Assembly: GCF_018130165.1 (NCBI RefSeq) | Contig: NZ_JAFCLZ010000023.1 | Location: forward strand, 88,377 to 152,376 | Reading direction: 5' to 3' | DNA: 64,000 nt | DNA from: Bradyrhizobium sp. JYMT SZCCT0180 | GTDB lineage: Bacteria > Pseudomonadota > Alphaproteobacteria > Rhizobiales > Xanthobacteraceae | Shown: one piece after another, positions 16,038 through 24,856 of the stretch | Layout: each line of letters opens with the position of its first letter | How positions within the stretch are numbered: position 1 is the first letter of the stretch | Program-made: the position numbers and the translations under genes | Notes under the pieces: model-generated | Seen by the model: the letters and a program-made list of their open reading frames with translations, nothing else | What the model was told of the DNA's origin: nothing | The model's database searches: none

Positions 16038-19000
16038 GCCTGTTGGCGCCGCTCAGCTTCGGCCCGCTCCAGCCAGAACGACATGTCGAGATCGCGGTAC
16101 ATCGTCGCCGCCGTGGAGAAGTGCTCGGTGGCTCGCTTGGGCTCACCCGTGCCCTGGTACAGCCTGCCGAGGCCGAGGTGGCAGTGTGCGATCAGCGGAC
16201 GCATGCCGATCTCTTCGGCAAGCACCAGCGCATCGCTGTAGTGGCGCAGGGCCTTTTTTGGCGACTCATCGCGGGCAGCGACGTCGCCGAGCAGCCTAAG
16301 CGCCCTTGCCTCATAGCCGCGTTGACTGCCTTCTCGGGCAAGGGCGAGGGCGCGCGTGAGAAATCCCGACGCGTCTGCGAACCGGCCGGCCAACGCGCAC
16401 GCTTCGCCCAAGAACACCATGAAGTTCGGCTGGCCCACGCGATGTCCCATCGCCTCGAGGAAGCCGAGCCCGCGCTCCAACAACGCGATGCCCTCGTCCG
16501 TCCGTCCCGACATCGCGTAGGCGTACCCCAGCATGCCGGAAAGGAGCGCTCCGTTGTAGGTCTGGTTCCACTCGCGTGCCACCGCCAGCGCGCGTTCCAG
16601 CACATCGATGGCGCGGCCGGGTTCGCCCCTGCAGATCCGGAGATAGGCGACATACCAGCAGGCGATGGTCAGAGTGTAGGGATCATCCAGTGCCTCGGCG
16701 AGGCCGATGGCTCCTTCAGCGTGGACGATCCCTCGCTCGTATTCTCCGCCGTCGGTGCAACACCAAGTCAGGTAGGCGCGGGCGATCACGGCCGGAAATG
16801 CGGTGAGGCCGAACCGTTCCCGGCTCCGCTCGCCGTCGAGCAAGCGCACAACTGTCAGGAACAGATCCTCTGCTCGTCGATAGTCACCCGTCCACAGGTA
16901 GGCCGCCCCGAGGTACAGATGCCCGGTCACCTGCAACGGTACATCCTCAAGCGACGCCGCGATGGTGCGAGCGGTCTCGCCGAACGCGATCGCCTCCCGC
17001 AGATCCCCGGCCAGCGCCAAGGCGTGGCACATATGGACGCCGAGCTGGCCCAGTCGCCGTTGATCCCCGAGTGCCCTGGTCGGACCTTCGGCCTGCCGAA
17101 GGCAGTCGAGGATGCGCTCGAACGCTCCGAGCGGCAACAACGACCCTTTCAGCTCGAAGCGGAGATCGACAGCCAATTCCAGCGCCTCGCGGCTCGTGGA
17201 CTGCGCCTCGACGAGTTGTAGCGCCTGCTCGAAGAACTCCACGGCCTCGTGGTGCGCCCATCGCGCCTGCGCCAGCCGCCCCGCCTTGACCCAGTAGCCC
17301 ATGGCCTCGCTGGCACGCCCGGCCTCGGTGAAATGATGGGCGACCACCTCAGGTTGGGTCTCGGCCAGCGCCGGGAATCGCTCGATCAGCCCTGCAGCGA
17401 TGCTCGCATGCAGCGACTGCCGCCGGCTTCTCAGCATGGTGCTGTAGGCGGCGTCCTGCACCAGAGCGTGCTTGAACGTGTAGGTCGCCTCCGGCGTCGC
17501 TCCGCGCCGGGAGATGAGGCCGGCGCCGGTCAGCCGTTCGAGCGCCGCGTCGAGGTCGAACGGCGCCAAGGTTGACACCGCGGCGATCAACTCGTGGGAG
17601 AACTCCCTTCCGATCGCGGCGCCGATCTGGGCCACGTCCTTGACCGAGGTGAGCCGATCGAGGCGCGCCACCAGCGAAGCCTGCAGCGTCGCTGGAATGG
17701 CGAATTCCGGCAGCGGCCCGTCGAGCGCGTAGCCCTCGTCGGTCTCGCGAAGGACGCCGCTCTCGATCAGCGCGCTGGTCAGTTCCTCGATGAACAGCGG
17801 CACGCCATCTGCGCGCGCGAGGACCTGATCGACGACCGCGTCGGGCAGCGCCTTGTCCCTGGCGACGCCGGCAATGATGCCGGCGCTGTCGCGACGGCCG
17901 AGGCGGTTCAAGGGCAGCATCGACACATGCGGCTCACCGATCCAGTTCGGCCGAAGCTCGGGCCGTCCCGTGACCACCAGCAGGACCGGCAGGCTGGCGG
18001 CACGGGCAACCATTCGTTCGAGCAAATCCTGTGATGTCGGATCGATCCAGTGGGCGTCCTCGACGAGGATCAGCACGGCGCCCTGCGCCGCGGCGCCGAC
18101 GAGTTGATCGAGAAGCGCGGCGAGGGTCATCTCCCGCTTCTGCTGCGGGCTGGCCGCCACGGCCGGATAGCGCTCGTCCGCCGGCACCCCCAACAGCTCG
18201 GCGATCAGCGCCACGTCGCGGGGCAGATTTTTCGCCGTCGGCCTGAGCAGGGCGTCCAATCTGTCGAGCTTCGCGCTGCAGTCGCTGCCGTGCTCAAATC
18301 CCGCGGCCTGCTCGAGCTGCGTAATCAACGGGTAGAGCGGGCTCTGGGTATGGTGTGGCGAACAGAAATAGCGCAGTCGGGCATGCGGCTCGCCCTCGAG
18401 CCTGACCAGCAGGGTTTCAGAAATCCGCGACTTGCCGATGCCGGGCTCTCCGGAGAGCAGCACGACTCGCCCTTCGCCGTGCTTGGCCTGATCCCAGCGG
18501 CGCAGCAGCAGCTCGATCTCCTCCTGCCGGCCGACCAGTGCGGACTGCGCACTGGAGCGACGCGCCTCGAAGCGGCTGACGCCGGCGGCTTCGCCGCGCA
18601 CCTGCCATGCCTCGACCGGCTGCGGCAGGCCCTCCATGTCGATCGAAGCCAAGGCGCGGCAGTCGAACATCCGGCCCACCAGCCGATGCGTGCTGGCAGC
18701 GATCACGACCTCGCCGGGCGACGCCAGGGCTTGCAGTTGCGCAGCCACGTTTGGCGCCTCGCCTATCGCAACGCGCTGCCCGGTATCCGCCGGTCCTAGC
18801 TGCTCGCCAACGACAACCAGCCCCGTGGCGATGCCGACGCGCACCTGAAGGGGCCCGCCGGAACCAGCCGTCAGCCCGCGGACTGTATCAAGGATCGCAA
18901 GGCCGGCGCGCACAGCCTGCTCGGTGTCATGTTCGCCTGACGCCGGGTAGCCGAAATAGACGAGCACGCCATCGCCGAGGTACTGGGCGACGAATCCGCC

Positions 19001-20113
19001 GAATTGCGACGCCGCATCGTCGATCACCGTATGGAAAGACGCAATCAAATCGCGCATGTCCTCAGGGTCGAGACGCGCCGAAACCGCCATCGAATCGACG
19101 ACGTTGCACGCCAGGATGGTGAGCTGTCGTCGCTCGGGGCTGCCCGGGCCGACCGCCGTCGCAGAAAATGCCGCCTCGATTGGCGCTGCGGTATTACCGG
19201 CGTTCAGCTCCTGCGCGGGATCGCCCCCAATGTCGGCAACGGGTACTGCGACCGGCGGCGAACCGGGTCCTGTCCGACCGGGCCTGGTGTTCGCCCCGTC
19301 AGCGGGCGAGCTACCTTGCGGCGGTGCGCTGCGCAGCCCGGCGGCGAGCGATTTGGTTGCCGCGTCGGGGTCGGTATTCAGCTCGTGCCTGAGCAACGCG
19401 ACAAGGTCCTGGTAGTGCTTGAGGGCTTCGGCCTTGCGTCCCGTGGCGGCCAGTGCCCTGACAATCAACCGATGGGCGTCCTCGCGCAAATTGTTGAGCG
19501 CGATGGCACGCTGGCCGGCCTTCAGAGCATGTTCGGCGCGACCTGCGGCGAGCTCCTGTTCACCGAGCCCCATCATGGCGCCAAGCGCAAGCTCCAGCAG
19601 CCTCTCGCGTTCAGCTGCGAGCCATTCGTTCCAGCCCTCTTCTCCGACGCTAACATCATCGATCAACCGGCCCCGATAGAGGTCGCCCGCCGCACTCAAC
19701 GCATCGCGATTGCCCTCGCGGACCAAGGCCTCAAACCGGCCGACATCGCACTGCATGACCTGCGCATTGAGCGAGATGACCTCGCCGTCGCTATCGAGGG
19801 CGTTCTGGCCGAGCACCTTGCGCAGCCGGAAGAGGGCCTGGCGCAGGTTCTGCTTGGCTTGCGCGTCGAAATGGGAGCCCCACAGAAGGGCAGTCAGCTT
19901 CTCGCGTGGCTGCGGCTGCGGCGCCGTACAGCCGAGGTAGGCCAATAAGGCCGCAAGCTTCTTGCTCGGCAATTCGACAACGCCATTCGGCCCGGTCAGC
20001 TCGAACCGTCCCAGCAGCGAAAGATGAAATATCGGAGACGACGCGCCTTCCGTTGGCGCACGCGAAGTTCGCACGGTGATGCCCTTCCAGGTAGTGCATT
20101 CTACACTTTTCAC
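16034..20113 (-). CDS. BTAD / class III cyclase-like / AAA ATPase / TPR regulator
   Basis: A 1359-residue multidomain protein. Residues ~28-260 are a SARP-type N-terminal helix-turn-helix-like and BTAD region (FHLSLLGRFELTG, RQALFRLRKVLG). Residues ~328-500 are a class III nucleotide cyclase domain. Residues ~526-800 are an ATPase with Walker A GEPGIGKS (555-562), and the rest is TPR. In the cyclase part the first metal Asp is Asn337, the second Asp381 is kept, Asn455 is kept but the following transition-state Arg is Gln459, so cyclase activity is doubtful. GTG 20113 is the start, with a weak site. It is probably a signal-integrating transcription factor. Confidence 0.88.
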   Translation of the reverse strand: MKSVECTTWKGITVRTSRAPTEGASSPIFHLSLLGRFELTGPNGVVELPSKKLAALLAYLGCTAPQPQPREKLTALLWGSHFDAQAKQNLRQALFRLRKVLGQNALDSDGEVISLNAQVMQCDVGRFEALVREGNRDALSAAGDLYRGRLIDDVSVGEEGWNEWLAAERERLLELALGAMMGLGEQELAAGRAEHALKAGQRAIALNNLREDAHRLIVRALAATGRKAEALKHYQDLVALLRHELNTDPDAATKSLAAGLRSAPPQGSSPADGANTRPGRTGPGSPPVAVPVADIGGDPAQELNAGNTAAPIEAAFSATAVGPGSPERRQLTILACNVVDSMAVSARLDPEDMRDLIASFHTVIDDAASQFGGFVAQYLGDGVLVYFGYPASGEHDTEQAVRAGLAILDTVRGLTAGSGGPLQVRVGIATGLVVVGEQLGPADTGQRVAIGEAPNVAAQLQALASPGEVVIAASTHRLVGRMFDCRALASIDMEGLPQPVEAWQVRGEAAGVSRFEARRSSAQSALVGRQEEIELLLRRWDQAKHGEGRVVLLSGEPGIGKSRISETLLVRLEGEPHARLRYFCSPHHTQSPLYPLITQLEQAAGFEHGSDCSAKLDRLDALLRPTAKNLPRDVALIAELLGVPADERYPAVAASPQQKREMTLAALLDQLVGAAAQGAVLILVEDAHWIDPTSQDLLERMVARAASLPVLLVVTGRPELRPNWIGEPHVSMLPLNRLGRRDSAGIIAGVARDKALPDAVVDQVLARADGVPLFIEELTSALIESGVLRETDEGYALDGPLPEFAIPATLQASLVARLDRLTSVKDVAQIGAAIGREFSHELIAAVSTLAPFDLDAALERLTGAGLISRRGATPEATYTFKHALVQDAAYSTMLRSRRQSLHASIAAGLIERFPALAETQPEVVAHHFTEAGRASEAMGYWVKAGRLAQARWAHHEAVEFFEQALQLVEAQSTSREALELAVDLRFELKGSLLPLGAFERILDCLRQAEGPTRALGDQRRLGQLGVHMCHALALAGDLREAIAFGETARTIAASLEDVPLQVTGHLYLGAAYLWTGDYRRAEDLFLTVVRLLDGERSRERFGLTAFPAVIARAYLTWCCTDGGEYERGIVHAEGAIGLAEALDDPYTLTIACWYVAYLRICRGEPGRAIDVLERALAVAREWNQTYNGALLSGMLGYAYAMSGRTDEGIALLERGLGFLEAMGHRVGQPNFMVFLGEACALAGRFADASGFLTRALALAREGSQRGYEARALRLLGDVAARDESPKKALRHYSDALVLAEEIGMRPLIAHCHLGLGRLYQGTGEPKRATEHFSTAATMYRDLDMSFWLERAEAERRQQA

Positions 20114-20235
20114 GGTCCGCCAAGCAAATTTAACGCGACAGTGACGCCTGGCTAACGCCGGGGACGATGGCGGCAGGCTTCTGTCACGCCAGCGATGTGC
20201 GGGGACATCCCGATCGCAAAAATCGGAGTATCACC

Positions 20236-20460
20236 ATGCGTGCCTATACACAGTTTGAATCAGGCGAAGATCATCTGCGCCTCGGTGCGATCTTCAGCCT
20301 GCTTGCCACGTGGTGGCAGCGAGCCTGTTTCAGGGCAGAGTTGCGCGCGGATCTCAGAGACAAGCCCGATTTTCTGCACGATATCGGCATCGGCCTGCAC
20401 GAAGCGCAAGCCGAAGCGTCGCGGTTGTTCTGGGAACCTTTGCTACTGAAGCACCGATAG
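20236..20460 (+). CDS. DUF1127 family small protein
   Basis: A 74-residue protein with the DUF1127 (YjiS-like) pattern: WWQRACFRAELRADLRDKPD, then FLHDIGIGLHEAQAEASRLF. Small arginine-rich DUF1127 proteins in alphaproteobacteria have been linked to RNA turnover and phosphate or carbon metabolism; its role here is unknown. ATG 20236 has CGGAG 7 bases upstream. It is divergent from the large regulator. Confidence 0.85.
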   Translation: MRAYTQFESGEDHLRLGAIFSLLATWWQRACFRAELRADLRDKPDFLHDIGIGLHEAQAEASRLFWEPLLLKHR

Positions 20461-20491
20461 TCCGGGAACGCAATCCGATGCTGCTGCGGAC

Positions 20492-20953
20492 TTGGGCTCC
20501 ACCAAGAGCCTCGAAATCACGGGCGGGCATGCCTTGAATAACCTGATCGCAATCTACATTGCATGGATCGTTGCTCAGACCGGCTTGCTGGCTCCGGATC
20601 ATCCGCCGATCAATTTCGTGTCAGCAACGGAACTGGCCAGACGCTTTGGCTCGCCGGAAAATAGCGGGTTGGAGTTGCAAGCGCTCTATAATCGTAGCGA
20701 GGGCTCCATTTACCTGCCGCGGCAATGGTTACCGAATGATCTTCGGCAGAAGAGCGCCCTGTTGCATGAACTCGTCCATCACGTGCAGAGGTTCAACAAG
20801 ATAGAGCTGCCTTGTATTGCCGCTTATGAGCGCCAAGCCTACGACCTGCAAATCAAATGGTTGCGCGAACAAGGGGTGGACGATCCATATGATCTAATCA
20901 AGACAAACGAGCTGAGCATCTACATGGTGAGCGTTTGTCGTGACGGATCGTAA
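20492..20953 (+). CDS. putative zinc metallopeptidase-like protein (DUF6647-like)
   Basis: A protein of up to 153 residues with the HExxH motif LLHELVHHVQ (about residues 90-99), the mark of gluzincin-type metallopeptidases, a downstream AYERQAYDLQ that could supply the third ligand, and a hydrophobic N-terminus (NNLIAIYIAWIVAQTGLL) that may be a signal or anchor. The start is unsure: TTG 20492 gives the full length and TTG 20534 begins at the hydrophobic segment. It probably shares a transcript with the DUF1127 gene 32 bases upstream. Confidence 0.7.
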   Translation: MGSTKSLEITGGHALNNLIAIYIAWIVAQTGLLAPDHPPINFVSATELARRFGSPENSGLELQALYNRSEGSIYLPRQWLPNDLRQKSALLHELVHHVQRFNKIELPCIAAYERQAYDLQIKWLREQGVDDPYDLIKTNELSIYMVSVCRDGS

Positions 20954-21009
20954 CGGTGTCACCCATCGGCTAGATAAGCCCACCGATCTCGCCTGCTTGT
21001 GATTTCACG

Positions 21010-21642
21010 TCATGGCGCCGCCGATGCAGGCTGGCCCTTCAATGCGGCCAGTTCTGCTTCGAGCTCGGCGATGCGGGCGTCGCGCGAGGCCAAGGCGGTG
21101 GCGACGTCGCCAGCGTCGAATTTTTGCGGGATGTGCTGCGGACAATTGGTGTCCCACGCCGAGATCCGGAACAAGATGACCTGTTCCGGCCGCGCCTTGT
21201 ATCCCTTCGGCATCAACGCCTGCGTCAGCGCCGGGTCGTCATCGACAACGCGCGCCTCGCCCCAGATCTTGACGCGCCTGCGGTGCGCATAGTCCATCAC
21301 GAAGATATGCGCTTGCGGGTTCTCCGAGAGATTGCCTTGCGTGATGTATTGCCGGTTGCCGCTGTAATCGGCGAACGCGATCGTGTTCTTGTCGATGATT
21401 TTGACAAAGCCCTTCGGGCCGCCGCGATGCTGGATGTAGGGGTGGCCGGCGGCCGAGGCGGTGGCGAAATAGAAACTGTTGGTTTCGCCCAGGAAGCCCG
21501 CGAGATTCTCGTCGATCTCGGTGCGCCAGCCGCCGTTCTCTTCGACGCGGGCATAGGCGTCGCGCGATCCCTTGCGGGCCTGCACCGCCTTCACGGCCGG
21601 GGTGAAGGCCACATCGCTGGAATAGGTGTGAACGTCTGACAT
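21010..21642 (-). CDS. pyridoxamine 5'-phosphate oxidase-like flavin-binding protein
   Basis: A 210-residue split-barrel flavoprotein. The FMN-binding region is SFYFATASAAGHPYIQHRGG, followed by FADYSGNRQYITQGNLSENP and IWGEARVV, all typical of the PNPOx-like family used in F420/FMN redox or detoxification. The C-terminal ~30 residues form a coiled coil (ALASRDARIAELEAELAALK). ATG 21642 has GGAG 8 bases upstream; the longer in-frame start at 21693 lies inside the promoter gap. It is divergent from a LysR regulator, its likely controller. Confidence 0.85.
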   Translation of the reverse strand: MSDVHTYSSDVAFTPAVKAVQARKGSRDAYARVEENGGWRTEIDENLAGFLGETNSFYFATASAAGHPYIQHRGGPKGFVKIIDKNTIAFADYSGNRQYITQGNLSENPQAHIFVMDYAHRRRVKIWGEARVVDDDPALTQALMPKGYKARPEQVILFRISAWDTNCPQHIPQKFDAGDVATALASRDARIAELEAELAALKGQPASAAP

Positions 21643-21766
21643 TGGAGCTGCTCCTGCCAAGTTCGGCGGCGCCGGTGCGCCTCTGCTGGTCATAAGATGC
21701 TCTCGCCAGGAATTAAAACAATCATCCCGGTTGACACGACACTATTGCAATATATGAAATAATGGC
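21643..21766. promoter_or_regulatory. divergent promoter region of PNPOx-like and LysR genes
   Basis: About 120 bases with TTGACA at 21731-21736 and the AT-rich stretch ATTGCAATATATGAAAT just before the LysR start. The latter holds T-N11-A-like spacing expected of LysR sites. A -10 element is not clear. Confidence 0.45.
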
Positions 21767-22660
21767 ATGGACCGTATCGACGCCATGCAGGCCTTTGTCA
21801 CCGTCGCCGATTTGCAGGGCTTTGCCCCTGCCGCGCGCAAGCTCGGGCTGTCGCCATCAGGCGTGACGCGGCTGATCGCGGCGCTGGAGGACCGTCTCGG
21901 CGCCCGGCTGCTGCAGCGGACCACGCGGTCCCTGACGCTCACGGACACCGGCGCCCGTTACCTGGAGCGCGCCCGCCAGATCCTCAGCGATGTCGAGGAG
22001 GCCGAAAGCGCAGCCGAGGGCGAGCGCACCAGGCCGGGCGGCCGGCTCTCGGTATCCGCCCCGAACGGTTTTGGGCGGCTTCACGTCAGCCCTGTGATGA
22101 CGGCCTATCTCAAACGCTACCCCGATGTCTCGGCGGATTTGCGGCTATCGGACCGCATGATCAATCTGGTGGAAGAGGGCGTCGACCTCGCGGTGCGGAT
22201 CGGCCACTTGCCGGACTCGACGCTGGTCGCGCGCCATGTCGGCGAGATGCGGCGGATCGTGGTGGCCTCGCAGGCTTATCTCAAACGGCGCGGCGAGCCC
22301 AGGACGCCGGAGGCGATCGCGACCCACGATACCATCCATTTCGGCGCCATGACCGCTGCACCGGATTGGCGCTTCGCCGCCGAAGGCCGTGAGATCCGCG
22401 TCTCCAGCACGCCGCGGTTTACCTCCAACAGCGCCGACGCCGCGATCCAGTATGCGGAAGCGGGCGGCGGCCTGACCCGGGTGCTGGCCTATCAGGCCGC
22501 CGATTCACTGAAAGCAGGAAGGCTCCGCATCGTACTGGCGGAATTCGAGCAGCCGGCGCTGCCGATCCACATCGTCTACCCGACCTCGCGGCTGCTGTCG
22601 GCCAAGGTGCGCACCTTCATCGATCTGGTGACCGAGACTGCGGATTGGCATTTCGGCTGA
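21767..22660 (+). CDS. LysR family transcriptional regulator
   Basis: A 297-residue LysR regulator. The helix-turn-helix is in residues 1-60 (MQAFVTVADLQGFAPAARKL, then PSGVTRLIAALEDRLGARLL), and the rest is a periplasmic-binding-type effector domain (VDLAVRIGHLPDSTLVARH). It is of the CrgA/DsdC-like group often found divergent from an oxidoreductase or transporter that it controls, here the PNPOx-like gene. The ligand is unknown. Confidence 0.92.
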   Translation: MDRIDAMQAFVTVADLQGFAPAARKLGLSPSGVTRLIAALEDRLGARLLQRTTRSLTLTDTGARYLERARQILSDVEEAESAAEGERTRPGGRLSVSAPNGFGRLHVSPVMTAYLKRYPDVSADLRLSDRMINLVEEGVDLAVRIGHLPDSTLVARHVGEMRRIVVASQAYLKRRGEPRTPEAIATHDTIHFGAMTAAPDWRFAAEGREIRVSSTPRFTSNSADAAIQYAEAGGGLTRVLAYQAADSLKAGRLRIVLAEFEQPALPIHIVYPTSRLLSAKVRTFIDLVTETADWHFG

Positions 22661-22675
22661 CTGAAACCGTCCGCG

Positions 22676-23116
22676 TCACGCTTGTTCTGTTGCGATGGGC
22701 GCCTTCTTCGGCACCACGCGGAACGTCGCGTTGGCGCGCGCGATCACGATGTCATCGGCCTTGATCAGGCTTTGCGCAAAGCAGATGGTGCGGCCGGTCT
22801 TGATCACCTCGGTCTCGATCGCGAGCCATTGCCCGACCTCCGCGGTGCCGATGAAGTCAACCGCGAGCCCGATCGTCACGAATGACGTCGTCCAGTTCGT
22901 CGCCTGCGCGCAGCTATAGCCCATCGCGTTGTCGGAGAGGGCAGCGATCAGCCCGCCATGAATCAGGCCGCGGCCGTTGGTGTGCGGTTTTGCAAGCCGC
23001 AGCCCGATGACCACGGCCTTGTCGGTCCGCTTGGCATAGAGCGGCTCCCACGGCTCGGTGAGCGGGCTCTTGCGGGTGTGAAGCTCAAAACCATCGGGGA
23101 TTTCGCTGAGTGTCAT
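22676..23116 (-). CDS. PaaI-family (hotdog) acyl-CoA thioesterase
   Basis: A 146-residue hotdog-fold thioesterase with the PaaI-type motif HGGLIAALSDNAMG, where the Asp and the preceding HGG form the active site. It hydrolyses an acyl- or aryl-CoA; the substrate is unknown. It converges on the LysR gene with a 15-base gap. It is not obviously part of an operon. The downstream intergenic region holds a family A repeat. Confidence 0.88.
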   Translation of the reverse strand: MTLSEIPDGFELHTRKSPLTEPWEPLYAKRTDKAVVIGLRLAKPHTNGRGLIHGGLIAALSDNAMGYSCAQATNWTTSFVTIGLAVDFIGTAEVGQWLAIETEVIKTGRTICFAQSLIKADDIVIARANATFRVVPKKAPIATEQA

Positions 23117-23287
23117 GTGTGGCTCACGTGCTGACGATGTTGCTCGTCATTGAACGCAACGCGCCTGCGAAGTCACCGCCTACAAAGTTTTAAACGGGAT
23201 TCGCGCGGGTGTTTGAAACCGCTTGTGGCAGAGCCGTATTGCGTCGTAAGCGCAGGCAGAGTCACCCGAGCCAGCAGCAAACTCAGC

Positions 23288-23397
23288 CTCATCCTGAGGA
23301 GCGGCCACTTGGCCGCGTCTCGAAGGATGGGCCCAACCTTGATTCTATTTGGGCCTCATGGTTCGAGACGCGCGAAGACGCGCTCCTCACCATGAGG
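23288..23397. repeat. intergenic palindromic repeat (family A, copy 2)
   Basis: Same element as at 502-602: it opens CTCATCCTGAGGAGCGGC, has GTCTCGAAGGATG and GGTTCGAGAC inside and ends CTCCTCACCATGAGG. The ~300-base gap around it (23117-23417) holds nothing else that I can support. Confidence 0.85.
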
Positions 23398-23417
23398 GAT
23401 AGCCACCACGCGAATGC

Positions 23418-24587
23418 CTACAACGGCAACCCCACATAATTCTCAGACAGCGACGCCGACGCAGCCTTCGAACTGACCAGATATTCCAGCTCCGCGAGCT
23501 GAATCCGCGCGCCAAACTCGCCCTGATCGGGGAATTTGTGCAGCATCGAGGTCATCCACCACGAGAACCGCACCGCCTTCCAGACCCGCGTCAGCGCCTT
23601 GGCCGAATAATTGTCGATCCCGGCACTGGACTTCTCGTCGTAATATTCGCGCAGCGCGCTCGAGAGGTAATGCACGTCGCTGGCGGCGAGATTCAGTCCC
23701 TTGGCGCCGGTCGGCGGCACGATGTGGGAGGCATCGCCGGCCAGGAACATTGTTCCGAACCGCATCGGTTCGGCGACGAAGCTGCGCAAGGGGGCGATGC
23801 TTTTTTCGATCGACGGCCCGGTGACGAGTTCATCGACCGCCTTCTGGTCGAGCCGGCGTTTCAGCTCATCCCAGAACCGCTCGTCCGGCCATTGGTCGAT
23901 GTGGTCGTCCAGCGGGCATTGCACGTAATAGCGGCTGCGCTGGGTCGAGCGCATGGTGCACAGCGCAAAGCCGCGCGCATGGTTGGAATAGATCAGCTCA
24001 TGGCTGACCGGCGGGGTTTCCGAAAGAATTCCGAGCCAGCCGAACGGATAGATCCGCTCAAAGGTCTGGATCGCCGAGGGTTTGACGCTGGCGCGGCTGA
24101 CGCCGTGAAATCCGTCGCAGCCGGCGATGAAGTCGCAGGCGATCTCGTGGCTGACGCCGTCCTTGGTGTATGTGACGCGCGGATGATCGGTGTCGAAATC
24201 ATGCGGTTTGACCTCACTGGCCTGATAGACCGTGGTGAGGCCGGCGGCCTTGCGCGCGTTCATCAGGTCGAGCGTCACCTCGGTCTGGCCGTAGATCATG
24301 ACCGTCTTGCCGGTCGCCGCATGCATGTCGATGCGGTGCCGCGCGCCGCCGAACGCCAGTTCCACGCCATGGTGCACCAGGCCCTCGCGATGGGCGCGCG
24401 CGCCGGCGCCGACCTCGTCGAGCAGCGCCACGGTGCCCTCTTCCAGCAGGCCGGCGCGGATGCGGCCGAGCACATATTCCGGGGTCTGGCGCTCGAGAAT
24501 GACGTTATCGATGCCGTAGCGGTGAAGTAGTTGCCCAAGCAACAATCCAGCCGGCCCGGCGCCTATGATTGCGACTTTAGTCCGCAA
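23418..24587 (-). CDS. pobA: 4-hydroxybenzoate 3-monooxygenase
   Basis: A 389-residue flavoprotein aromatic hydroxylase that converts 4-hydroxybenzoate to protocatechuate with NADPH and O2. It has the Rossmann FAD motif VAIIGAGPAGLLLGQLLHRY, the DG motif CDFIAGCDGFHGVSR and the second FAD motif FLAGDASHIVPPTGAKGLNL; RIRAGLLEEGTV and the YVQCP segment match PobA. I start at TTG 24587 because GGGAG lies 7 bases before it and it gives the usual ~390-residue length and opening (RTKVAIIG). A TTG at 24647 would add 20 residues. It is divergent from the tarP transporter and would finish coumarate side-chain removal. Confidence 0.92.
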   Translation of the reverse strand: MRTKVAIIGAGPAGLLLGQLLHRYGIDNVILERQTPEYVLGRIRAGLLEEGTVALLDEVGAGARAHREGLVHHGVELAFGGARHRIDMHAATGKTVMIYGQTEVTLDLMNARKAAGLTTVYQASEVKPHDFDTDHPRVTYTKDGVSHEIACDFIAGCDGFHGVSRASVKPSAIQTFERIYPFGWLGILSETPPVSHELIYSNHARGFALCTMRSTQRSRYYVQCPLDDHIDQWPDERFWDELKRRLDQKAVDELVTGPSIEKSIAPLRSFVAEPMRFGTMFLAGDASHIVPPTGAKGLNLAASDVHYLSSALREYYDEKSSAGIDNYSAKALTRVWKAVRFSWWMTSMLHKFPDQGEFGARIQLAELEYLVSSKAASASLSENYVGLPL

Positions 24588-24653
24588 TTGCTTGCTCCCA
24601 TGGTCTGATACAGATTGGCACGCCGACGCTTGCGCGGGGTGTTGCAATGATAA

Positions 24654-24666
24654 TTATATCATATAA
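24654..24666. promoter_or_regulatory. AT-rich palindrome in pobA-tarP promoter region
   Basis: TTATAT-C-ATATAA is a perfect 13-base palindrome about 67 bases upstream of pobA. It resembles, without matching exactly, the palindrome before couA, and is a candidate CouR-type operator. Confidence 0.45.
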
Positions 24667-24792
24667 CAATTTTCGCAAAGGGCGTTGCTGCGAAACATTG
24701 TCGTTTGTTGCGCTGCACCGCAAGGCTGTCCCGTCGACGGACGCGTGGAAGCGCCGCACCAACGTCCGGCTTGAAAAGCCGCGCCAACTATA

Positions 24793-24802
24793 TAACATGT
24801 TA
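24793..24802. promoter_or_regulatory. TAACATGTTA palindrome upstream of tarP
   Basis: A perfect 10-base palindrome flanked by TATA and ACTAAC, about 55 bases before the tarP start. It shares the TATAAC core with the sites near couA and couR. Confidence 0.4.
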
Positions 24803-24856
24803 ACTAACAAGACCGGGCGCCAAGCCCGCCTTCATGCGCAAAGGGAGAGAATGCCG

